Shown here in pieces: positions 1-8,445 of a stretch of 64,000 nucleotides of DNA. The notes below the pieces were generated by a model. It had not been told where the DNA came from. It worked only from the letters and a program-made list of their open reading frames with translations, and searched no databases. The DNA comes from Adiantum capillus-veneris. Its lineage: Eukaryota > Streptophyta > Polypodiopsida > Polypodiales > Pteridaceae. Numbering within the stretch: the first letter of the stretch is position 1; every line of letters begins with the position of its first letter. The stretch lies in NCBI GenBank assembly GCA_014529385.2, contig CM043968.1, positions 132,998,018-133,062,017 on the forward strand. Reading direction: 5' to 3'. The translations under genes and the position numbers were made by a program.

Positions 1-98
1 TTGCTAGTTTAGGCTTGTTGTGTGCTTGGAGCCGTTTGTGGCTCGCACACGATGTATTGGCAAGTCCCTTGCTTCGACAGTGCGGCAAGGAGCGCACA
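1..98 (+). repeat. TG1 5' LTR, right end only
   Basis: This stretch is collinear with 8348-8445 with a single mismatch and ends in CA just before the primer binding site. The rest of the LTR lies outside the window. Confidence 0.9.
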
Positions 99-102
99 TT
101 TT

Positions 103-120
103 TGGCGCCGCTGCCGGGGA
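103..120 (+). promoter_or_regulatory. Primer binding site, tRNA-Asp type
   Basis: TGGCGCCGCTGCCGGGGA lies four bases after the CA of the 5' LTR. It is complementary to the 3' end of plant tRNA-Asp with one mismatch in the middle. Gypsy-D (58603-58620) and Gypsy-A (36591-36610) use variants of the same site. Confidence 0.88.
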
Positions 121-1062
121 TATGCCCTACACTAAGCTCGGTTAGCACTTTACGCTTCCTTGTGGTGCAACTTCTATCATAGGAAAGGCAGGGAAGGAGT
201 GTGTGGAGATTTCTGTTTTTTGCGTTTTCTACATTTTCTGTCAAGTTTCAATTTCTGCTATTGTCTGTGCTTTTTCAATTTTCTGCATTTCTTGCGTTTT
301 TTCAATTTCTGCAATTTCTGCATTTTCAAGTTCGGCGTTTTCAATTTCTGCAATTTTCTGCATTTCTGCGTTTTTTCAATTTTCTGCGTTTTCAATTTCT
401 GCAATTTTCTGCATTTCTGCGTTTTTCAATTTTCTGCGTTTTCAATTTCTGTATTTTCTGCATTAAAAAAAAAGGTTTTTTTTGAAAAAAAAAATCTGAA
501 AAAAAAAATTATTTAAAAAAAAATTCGGAAAAAAAAAAAACGCGAGCGAGCGGGCGGCTAAATTTTTCGAAAATAAAAAACGTGACTCTTAAAACGGACG
601 GGTTGGTTTGTATAAAAGGTAGATCGGGATCAGGATCATTTTCCCAAGCCCAAGCCCAAGCCGAGGCCCAGGCCCAAGCCTCAGTCCTCAATCTTATGAT
701 ATACACTAGACTCACTTTTATATATATACCCTACTCCCTCAAGAGAGAATGAGAGCATGTGGGACAAGACCTCCACTCTCCTCCTTTCTCTTCCCACTTG
801 CACCCTTAGACTTTCTAATTTGGGCCTAGTTCCCTACTGGAAATTGACAGTTTGAGGGATTCCGAGGGCATAGAGTGACCAAACGGAGGGCTGTAAAGCA
901 CGGCGCGTCCCTCCTAGCGATACGCTCGTTTCGAGCTATCACACAGCCCATTCCACGACACGCTCTAAAAAATCTAGCAAAAAAACAAACAAAAAACACG
1001 CTAAAAACTAGTCACAAGGCCTCCTAGAGCAGCTTTTTGACACCTTAGGGTATCAAAAGCAC
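121..1062 (+). other. TG1 untranslated leader with pyrimidine-rich tandem repeats
   Basis: There is no convincing gene in these 940 bases. Positions 200-465 are built from short TTTCAATTTCTGC-type units, including a roughly 51-bp block repeated at about 337-388 and 388-438. A-rich runs follow at 465-540, and CCCAAG/CCCAGG repeats lie at 640-690. The phenylalanine- and lysine-rich open frames here are by-products of low complexity. The leader ends at the ATG of the gag-protease frame. Confidence 0.7.
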
Positions 1063-4000
1063 ATGCACTTACGCTCTGGGCGGGTGCTAGAACACGAGCA
1101 TATTGAGGGTGCCTCTGTTCATACGGACACCCATTACCCATCCACGATAAGCTCTAGACCCTCAGCGGGGACACAAGGTAGCACCACCCAAGACCCTAAA
1201 ATAGCCGCTAGTGATTCCTCCTCCGACTCAGAAATCATGGAAGCATACCCTACCCAAAACACTGAGAGAGAAGGCCATGCACCTCCCGAAGCTCCACAAC
1301 CTAGTACTAGTATGTTTAGCCGTTTCATGGAAACATTAGGTAGAGCTACTCGCTCGGAACCTGATGCAAATGAAGCACACGAAGGGGGTGGGGAAGTGGA
1401 CTCTCCTTTCACATCGCACGTTGACCCCACACCCCCAAAGAGTGTCCATGTGGATATCCTACCAACTTCTTACCAAGAAGGCCCTGTTGAGCTGCCTCCT
1501 TCAGAAGTTCCCTCTAGAGTACCGTTGGTGACAAGTAAAACCACGGGGAGCAACATTGCTTCTACCTCACAAGAAACCATTAACACGTTGACTCTAGAAG
1601 GATTGTTCATTAATGATCATTGGACATACGACCTCCACACTGAGGTGTTGACGGATCTACACTCTGGCCACGCCTACCATGTAGGATGGATAGAGATTGT
1701 ACAATCCACCTCTAGTGCCACGAGCATCGAAGATCAACAAAAAATGATCTGTAATGTTATCCATGGCATTATTCAATCAGAAAGGCAAAACCGAGGGGTA
1801 AATATACTCTCAACTGGCCCCATGAGATTTCTGGATACGAGCAAGGCTCAACAGCCTACTCTATCACAAATGGAGACTCCTCTAATGAGTCCCATGGACC
1901 CATCTTACGTCATTTCACCTGGGGTCTCTATGCAATCTGAGCCTCCGAGCGAAAACTTTAGCTTCCCTAACTTGGCTCAACCCTCTATCAAGGAAAACAC
2001 AGTGCTCACTCCAAGGATAAGCCTGACAGAGAATGTACTGATGACATCTACGGTTAGTGCAGTGCCACTACCTAGTGTCGTAGTACCTAATATGGGGCCT
2101 CGACCATATGTGCCTCTAGCCCCTTATGCACACATGGCCCCCACGCCTCCAATAGTACCACTTGCTTATGCTCCTCCAGTGCCGCTCCCTAGCCCTTATC
2201 CGAGTGGACCTATGCCCGGTTATGTTCCATATCCTGCATCATCCACACATATGCCAAGACCGGCACCCATCCCTCTCCCACATATGATTCCAAGAGTACC
2301 TCCACCGGCCCTGCCTCCTCACATAGGTGACTTGGCAGCATTTGCTCAAACCATAGGTCGATCTATCGCGGAAAATATGCGTCACGCATCTAATAGAGAG
2401 CCTAGAAGTAAGGCAGTACAAATTGCCAAACTCACGCAAAAATTCAATGGGGATGAAGATGCTAGAAAACACATTGAAGTGTTTGAACAAGTATGTGATT
2501 CCTTAGGGGAACGCAACGAACTACATAAGTGCAATGCCTTAAGCTTGACATTAAGTGGGAAGGCTGGAGATTGGTATAGGACCCTAAGGGTGGACGAGAA
2601 AACAATCTACCCTACCCTTCGAAGGTTGTTTCTAAAGGAGTACATACGAGAAGGTGTGCTTTGGGGTGTAGCATCTCAGCTACAGAAGGCCGAACGTAAG
2701 GAAGGAGAGTCAGTAAGGGACTTCATTAGTCGTCTAAAGCACTTAAACTCTCGTTGCCCTGTAAATGAGCGCTTCAACAATAACCAACTGCTTGATCGAT
2801 TCATTCGAGGGTTGAGGAATGAAGGAATCTATAATGGACTAGTGATTAGAGGTATCACAACCTGGGAAGATGTCACTGCCAATGCAATCCAACTAGAGGA
2901 CAACTTGATGATAGCAGGCATGAGGGTGTCTATTGACACGAGATCCACTAGCTCACAAGCCATTGAGTATGAACCCATGACTGCAAAGCCCATTGCCAAT
3001 GAGCCAAAGGTATTTGAGACATTCTTGACAGACCTCACCAAGGCAATCCAAGAGTCTCTTAAGGATAATCGACCCCCTCAAAATAGTCACATGTATCCAA
3101 GAAGGGAGCAACAATGGTGTTCCATTTGCTTAGGTCCACATAGCACTAGTGAGTGCCCTACGTTTAGAGTAAAATTTAATGGAACTTGCAACGCATGTGG
3201 TAGGTATGGTCACCAAGCTAAGGATTGTTTAATGATCAAACGTATGATGGCAAATAGACCACCTGTAGCCTGGACGGATGCGCCTCGAGCTCCTGTATTG
3301 ATGCCTACTCCACCTGTTGAGCAACTACCGCAACACATGGTCCCTAGACCTCAAAATGTTGTACAAGCTACAGCGCTACCACCTCCTGTGCTAGGACCGC
3401 AGCCCCCGCATCCAAGAGTCGCCCCTATGAACCAAGTGGGTTGCAAGCCATCAAATGCTTATCCAGATAGCTGTGAGGAGGAAATAGACACTAGTATTGC
3501 CTACGGACTTGATACATTGGAAGAGTGTCCTATATACTACATGGAAGATTGTTGGGGACAAGTCAAGCCGGTTTATCAAGCTGCTGCTCTCGCATCCAGA
3601 GGTCAAAATATCAACACCCAGGCTAGGAGGCCACCTCTTCAATGCTACGAGTGTGGTGGACCACATCGAGCAGCGGAGTGCCCTATTAGGCTGCAAAAGA
3701 ATGCTGCACAGATGCAAATGAATCAAGGGAGCACGTCTGCAATGCCAATACTCACATGTAATCGTTGTGGCATAGATCACTTGATTGCCCAATGCCCCTA
3801 TAACCCAAATGCGCCTAAAATCACACCCCTGAATTTGGTCGAAATTGCTAGTGTGACATCGCCAATACCACCCGTCGCACCCGCTTATGTGATTACACGG
3901 TCCATGCTTCAAGGGCCAGGCCATATCCTCGAAGAGAGAGATACCGCGTCAGTTATCCAAGCAAAGAAGAAGAAGACACGAAGGAAGAAGTCGCAGAATA

Positions 4001-6135
4001 CGGAAAATTCAAAGCCAAGTTCCAAAACAAACATAGGAACAGGAGATGACCCCGTGTATATGAATGACCTCGAGGATGATTCAAATTCAGTCGAGACAAT
4101 GGAGACTAGAACCAATACCACAAAGAGAAAGACCGACAAAGAAAACCGTAACATGGAACCAAATGAAAACCGAATGAGAGAAAACCATAAAGAGCCTCTG
4201 AAAACACCACAAGTGTTTCCAAATCCAATCCAAGACCCCCAAGATAAACCACAGGGGCAAAAAGGGAAAAATCATAAAACGAAGATTGGGACGTACCCAA
4301 ACCCAGTAGACGAGATTGAGCAGGTGAAACATCTAAGAGGTTTAGTGGAGGAGACTCAAAGGAAACTAGAACCAGAACCCATGCAGGTCAAAATTCATGA
4401 CACAGTGTTTCCCACGCAAGTTCATCCACCCCACATGAACCATAGACCGTTAGCCATATCTAGTATCATCCAAGAAGGGAGTGAGGACGGGACATCAGAA
4501 AGTGAGCATACACCCTTCTTGTTGGAAAGGATGTTTAACGAAGGAATACCTGATCCCATTGAGGAATATGAGATTCCATCCTCACCAGTTCCTAGTCAAG
4601 GACCTACACCCTGCAAAACGCCAATGAATGTTGCCAAACTAATGGACTTCATGTCTTCTGAGGTTCGAACCACGATCATAGCAAAGCTGTATGGAGATCC
4701 TGAGTTATTCCTTGCACTTCGAGCATTCCTTAACGGAGAGCTACGAACGGGATTACCGCAGTTTGCGCAACCAAATAGGCCTGACTCGATTATGATTGAT
4801 GAGGAAAATCATGTGCAATCACTTGACTTAGATGGACACGAGTCTGTGATCGAGGTACCCATTAACGAATTAGGGCAGTATTTTGAAGGCGACGAGTCTA
4901 ATGCGACCCTACCCATCACTACCAAGGGATTAACTATAAAGGGAATTCTTGATGGTGGTGCGGGAGTTAGCATCGTTACAAAAGATTGTTGGGAATCCAT
5001 GGGAAAACCCCACCTCAGTGTTACTAACATTGTGGTAAAGATGGCAAATGGTACCATAGCCAAACCTATGGGGATGCTCAAGGATCTTAAGATCAAAGTT
5101 CTAGGACACAAGGTACGACATACGTTCATTGTAATGGATTTCTCTAAACACCTTATGTCATATGAAATGATTTTAGGACGACCATTCATGAGGGAAGCAC
5201 AAATGGTTCATGATTGGTCTAAAAATCATGTCTATTTGCAATTCCAAGACTCTGTCCTTAGAGTGGATTTGGTGACTGGTAAGGTACACCCCTTAGGGAG
5301 TAAAACCATTATTGATCATCGCTCTGACACCACAGTTCACTCGGCCCCATTACAATATTGTTACACTTGTAAGAAGGATACAGAGATTGGCCAAGATTCT
5401 CCTTATATGGATGTGTTACCGGGTATGACGGAATCAGACAACGTAGACTGGGTACACCTAGCATCAACCATAGACACTTGGGGAAACAGGGGGACGACCT
5501 GGGTAACACCTGAGGGGGATGAAATGCCTATACCCTTAAATATGCTACAAGCAATGCATATCGCTTCCGACAAGACTCATCCTAATGTAACGAAGAAAAC
5601 ATACAAGTGGGTCCCTAAAGCTTCTTTAGCGACCATATCTAGTGCTAAAAAACAGAAGCCTTGTAAGAAACGTACCACTCGCTCCAAGAAAAGTAAGAAA
5701 ATGTTGCGATGGATCCCTAAACGACTATTGGAAGCCCAAGGCTACTATCAAGGAAATGATCAAATCTGGGTGCCAAAACGTAGATTGTGCTCTTACCTAT
5801 CACCTGACCCAAATGAGCCCAATCCCGTAGCTCCAAAACGAATCAATGATCGTGGAAAGAAAAAAATCATAGAATGCTACACACCCGCTCCCGAGCTAGT
5901 TTGGGTACCAAAGAAAGAACGATTTGTTCCACCTAGCTCAGGAAGGGGGGAGTCCCATGAAGCTTCTAGCTCCTCATGTAATACATCCATAGAGGTAAAA
6001 GCTTCTACACAGCCTCCATCTATAGTAGTGGACCTCCATGAAGCTACAAAAGAACCCACACCTCCCAGTGTTCAAGAATCACCTGATGAACCACTTCAAG
6101 TTCGATCCTGGGAGAGTACCTTACCACCCTTGTAA
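1063..6135 (+). CDS. gag-pro: Gag-protease polyprotein of TG1 (1,690 aa, intact)
   Basis: This is the structural polyprotein of an LTR retrotransposon: a capsid-like shell plus nucleic-acid-binding knuckles plus an aspartic protease. It begins MHLRSGRVL, matching the MNLRSCRVL start of Gypsy-A gag. Residues about 330-430 are proline-rich. The retrotransposon gag domain spans about 450-620. Four zinc knuckles follow at residues 686-698, 709-722, 861-873 and 899-911. The second is a canonical C-X2-C-X4-H-X4-C; the others have only three residues before the histidine. A basic, charged region covers about 960-1120. The retropepsin domain is at about 1280-1390, with catalytic D1297 in an unusual D-G-G rather than DSG/DTG, and a downstream I-L-G-R-P motif. 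The C-terminal 180 residues hold repeated W-V-P-K/W-I-P-K motifs. There are no stops or frameshifts. No polymerase or integrase is encoded. Confidence 0.93.
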   Translation: MHLRSGRVLEHEHIEGASVHTDTHYPSTISSRPSAGTQGSTTQDPKIAASDSSSDSEIMEAYPTQNTEREGHAPPEAPQPSTSMFSRFMETLGRATRSEPDANEAHEGGGEVDSPFTSHVDPTPPKSVHVDILPTSYQEGPVELPPSEVPSRVPLVTSKTTGSNIASTSQETINTLTLEGLFINDHWTYDLHTEVLTDLHSGHAYHVGWIEIVQSTSSATSIEDQQKMICNVIHGIIQSERQNRGVNILSTGPMRFLDTSKAQQPTLSQMETPLMSPMDPSYVISPGVSMQSEPPSENFSFPNLAQPSIKENTVLTPRISLTENVLMTSTVSAVPLPSVVVPNMGPRPYVPLAPYAHMAPTPPIVPLAYAPPVPLPSPYPSGPMPGYVPYPASSTHMPRPAPIPLPHMIPRVPPPALPPHIGDLAAFAQTIGRSIAENMRHASNREPRSKAVQIAKLTQKFNGDEDARKHIEVFEQVCDSLGERNELHKCNALSLTLSGKAGDWYRTLRVDEKTIYPTLRRLFLKEYIREGVLWGVASQLQKAERKEGESVRDFISRLKHLNSRCPVNERFNNNQLLDRFIRGLRNEGIYNGLVIRGITTWEDVTANAIQLEDNLMIAGMRVSIDTRSTSSQAIEYEPMTAKPIANEPKVFETFLTDLTKAIQESLKDNRPPQNSHMYPRREQQWCSICLGPHSTSECPTFRVKFNGTCNACGRYGHQAKDCLMIKRMMANRPPVAWTDAPRAPVLMPTPPVEQLPQHMVPRPQNVVQATALPPPVLGPQPPHPRVAPMNQVGCKPSNAYPDSCEEEIDTSIAYGLDTLEECPIYYMEDCWGQVKPVYQAAALASRGQNINTQARRPPLQCYECGGPHRAAECPIRLQKNAAQMQMNQGSTSAMPILTCNRCGIDHLIAQCPYNPNAPKITPLNLVEIASVTSPIPPVAPAYVITRSMLQGPGHILEERDTASVIQAKKKKTRRKKSQNTENSKPSSKTNIGTGDDPVYMNDLEDDSNSVETMETRTNTTKRKTDKENRNMEPNENRMRENHKEPLKTPQVFPNPIQDPQDKPQGQKGKNHKTKIGTYPNPVDEIEQVKHLRGLVEETQRKLEPEPMQVKIHDTVFPTQVHPPHMNHRPLAISSIIQEGSEDGTSESEHTPFLLERMFNEGIPDPIEEYEIPSSPVPSQGPTPCKTPMNVAKLMDFMSSEVRTTIIAKLYGDPELFLALRAFLNGELRTGLPQFAQPNRPDSIMIDEENHVQSLDLDGHESVIEVPINELGQYFEGDESNATLPITTKGLTIKGILDGGAGVSIVTKDCWESMGKPHLSVTNIVVKMANGTIAKPMGMLKDLKIKVLGHKVRHTFIVMDFSKHLMSYEMILGRPFMREAQMVHDWSKNHVYLQFQDSVLRVDLVTGKVHPLGSKTIIDHRSDTTVHSAPLQYCYTCKKDTEIGQDSPYMDVLPGMTESDNVDWVHLASTIDTWGNRGTTWVTPEGDEMPIPLNMLQAMHIASDKTHPNVTKKTYKWVPKASLATISSAKKQKPCKKRTTRSKKSKKMLRWIPKRLLEAQGYYQGNDQIWVPKRRLCSYLSPDPNEPNPVAPKRINDRGKKKIIECYTPAPELVWVPKKERFVPPSSGRGESHEASSSSCNTSIEVKASTQPPSIVVDLHEATKEPTPPSVQESPDEPLQVRSWESTLPPL

Positions 6136-7861
6136 CTTGACGAGGCACCTAGGGTAATAGACAACTACTGGCAAAAATCCTCACCTATTACCAACTGGAA
6201 CAATTGGTTTCAAAGGGTGACAAGCTCATTTCAAACGGTATGATCTACCCAAGGAAGGGGGGAGTGTTTGCTGACTGTCATCATTCATTTGTTTCCCTCT
6301 CAACCTTTCTCCCTGACCTCTTAATCTCCGATCTTAGGGAATGTACATATAAAGCTTTATACTCACAAAAAAAAAAAAAAAAAGAGCAAGAGCAATTAGC
6401 AAACGAGTATGCCCATTAAAGTCAAAACATTGACTCAGACCTACACATGTCACATCTGGTACAATGAAACAGAAACCTATGCCATGAAACACCTTTGATC
6501 CTCATCACTTGAGTGATGGAGGGTAAGGTAATATTAGTACGATAGGAGTGTTTCTGTTTTAGAGTTGAGAGATTAGCGAAGTTATCTTTTCCCACTAATG
6601 TGCCTCCTGGAGGTATTCCTTTTGTTTCATAGTGTGTATAGGAGCGTGTTGCTATTGATAGGATTTGGACCTTCATGGAACCTTTCTCTCGTTCACACTT
6701 CAAATCAAGCGCGACCATCAACACAAACAGGTGTTTTATGTCCATTAGCATTGCCCTTATCTTTTTGCATCCATGTTTGTCTGCTTTGATTGTGATTGGT
6801 AGCATAATATTCAGCGCATTGGCTTAGTATCAAACATTTAATTCAATGTAATGTTTTGTCATAATCACTTGTCTAGGTTTAAAAATCAAGCAGCCCGACT
6901 AAGCTAGTTTGACCAAGCTAGGTATTAGAAATCTTCTCTTAATACCATGGGGAATGCCTTCCTAATAAGCAATGGTTACTTAGGTTCTTAATCCGATTTA
7001 GGCAGCATTGTATGAAATGTACTAGGGCTTTCTAGTGGGCTTAACCCTATCGACCTTTAGCTTAAGTATTATAAAGGGAGTTTACTAATGTGATGAGCCT
7101 GGGGAGGGTAACAGTGTTATATGACCCCCCAAAGTTACAAAATTTAAATGTTGAAAATGAAAAAGCAAAAAATCAAAGTGCCACAATGTAAAATTTTAAG
7201 CTGGAAGAGAAATCTCAGCTTGAATTGGTACTTCACTCACGTGTATTGCCTATGGTACTAGAGCCCTAGAGGTTCCCAGTGTGGGCGCTTTTCCTTGAAA
7301 AGCAAAAAACCCAAGGCATACAAAATAAGCACACACATCATAATTGAATCACTGTGAAAAGACTTTGGGGGGTCAAAGAAAAAGTAATCAGTCAGGCGAT
7401 GATTTCATGAGAAATTCCTTTTATGGTAGCTTAACTACAAGGTTTTCTAGATATAGCCTCTAGTCAGCCCTCGAACATGAATACTTGGCTCTCGCGATTA
7501 AACAACTTAATTGACCACAGATAATTAAGAAGCTTACCCATGGTATTAATATTCGATCTCTAGTGCCTTTCGACCGTCAAATTAGCGACCCCAGACTTGT
7601 TTAATTTTCTACCTTTACATCTGTTTATGCATTTGATTACATTGCAATTTAATGTTCATTGCTAACAAATTGTTTGAAATTCTTTGACCAATCAATTTTT
7701 CTACCTAAAACTGCATATGCTTTTTAAGAGAATGCCATTACTGTGCCAATGTTGTTTGATTTTGCAGTGACTGAAGAAGGCTAAGGACATTCATATCAAA
7801 TGCTCTTCCACCTCGACGAACCAGCTTCAACTCAATAGCTTCCAAGGATGGAATCTACATC
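6136..7861 (+). other. TG1 3' non-coding region with an internal polypurine-tract-like site
   Basis: I see no gene in these 1.7 kb; the short open frames on both strands have no recognisable motif. A purine run at 6251-6264 sits in a context very like the true polypurine tract at 7862-7872: both follow a GATCTAC/AATCTAC sequence and precede a TGTT. A TATA-like ACATATAAAGC near 6347 and an A run at 6366-6382 follow it. This suggests a relic LTR start or a duplicated tract. The remainder is AT-rich. Confidence 0.5.
6251..6264 (+). promoter_or_regulatory. Internal polypurine-tract-like site
   Basis: AAGGAAGGGGGGAG is followed by TGTTTGC. The same purine core and similar flanks recur 1.6 kb downstream at the 3' LTR border. 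It could be a second plus-strand priming site or the scar of an older 3' LTR border. Confidence 0.45.
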
Positions 7862-7873
7862 AGGAAGGGGGGC
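7862..7873 (+). promoter_or_regulatory. TG1 polypurine tract
   Basis: AGGAAGGGGGGC lies directly before the TGTTAACC that opens the 3' LTR. It is the plus-strand primer site of the element. Confidence 0.82.
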
Positions 7874-7874
7874 A

Positions 7875-8445
7875 TGTTAACCCTCACGGCACACGGACAC
7901 CCTATGATCTATAAACGTTGTATTATTTAGAGTCAGGTACCGGGCTTGTCGGACCAATAGGAAAAGGGTAAGAGTGATCACCGATGAGAGGCGCACTCTA
8001 ACTGGGACATTCAAGGGATTAGTTGGCTAAGCATGGGCGCCCAAGTGTGAATGGGGTGAGCTCATATAAAAGCCAACTAAACCTAATTTTTACTCATTCT
8101 CTCATTTGTGCAATAGAAGAGTGCTCTTGCTCCATCTCCATCTTCTTCTTCTTCTTCACCTCCTTGTGTGTGTGTGTGTGAGAGAGAGAGAGAGGGAGAG
8201 TGTGTGTGCGATCGAGCATTACGAAGGCACGACGGCAGCGAAGCGGTTGAGCGCGGCACGACTGCAGCTTCTTCTTCATCGCGACGAGGAATCCACCACG
8301 AAGGCGAGCGTAGAGCGGTGAGTGACACACCCTTTGCTTCCTTGAGCTTGCTAGTTTAGGCTTGTTGTGTGCTTGGAGCCGTTTGTGGCTCGCACACGGT
8401 GTATTGGCAAGTCCCTTGCTTCGACAGTGCGGCAAGGAGCGCACA
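7875..8445 (+). repeat. TG1 3' LTR (571 bp)
   Basis: It starts TGTTAACC after the polypurine tract and ends GCGCACA; its right end matches bases 1-98. It contains a TATA box at 8063-8072 and a compound (GT)n(AG)n microsatellite at about 8165-8200. Copia gag coding sequence begins immediately after it. Confidence 0.85.
8063..8072 (+). promoter_or_regulatory. TATA box of the TG1 LTR
   Basis: CATATAAAAGCCAA lies in the LTR. The same TATA(A)AAGCCAA context occurs in the 5' LTRs of Gypsy-A (37526-37539, minus) and Gypsy-D (59443-59454, minus), pointing to a shared core promoter. Confidence 0.65.

Larger units (their letters stand above)
1..8445 (+). mobile_element. TG1: non-autonomous LTR retrotransposon with gag-protease but no pol
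   Basis: The order is: right end of a 5' LTR, tRNA-Asp-type primer site, leader, one giant gag-protease reading frame, a non-coding stretch, polypurine tract and 3' LTR. The first 98 bases match the last 98 bases of the 3' LTR with one difference (position 52 against 8399), so the copy is probably young. No reverse transcriptase, RNase H or integrase motif can be found between 6135 and 7861. This is the plan of terminal-repeat retrotransposons carrying only GAG, sometimes called TR-GAG. It must borrow pol in trans. It is inserted in the gag of a Copia element, whose reading frame resumes at 8446. The left LTR starts outside the window, so the target duplication cannot be tested. Confidence 0.85.

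Noticed and set aside
160-516. Phe/Cys-rich open frames in the TG1 leader
   Set aside because: They arise from TTTCAATTTCTGC repeats in all three frames; no start context or motif.
3451-3924. Long minus-strand frame inside the TG1 gag-protease gene
   Set aside because: Shadow of the 1,690-codon frame; no independent motif.
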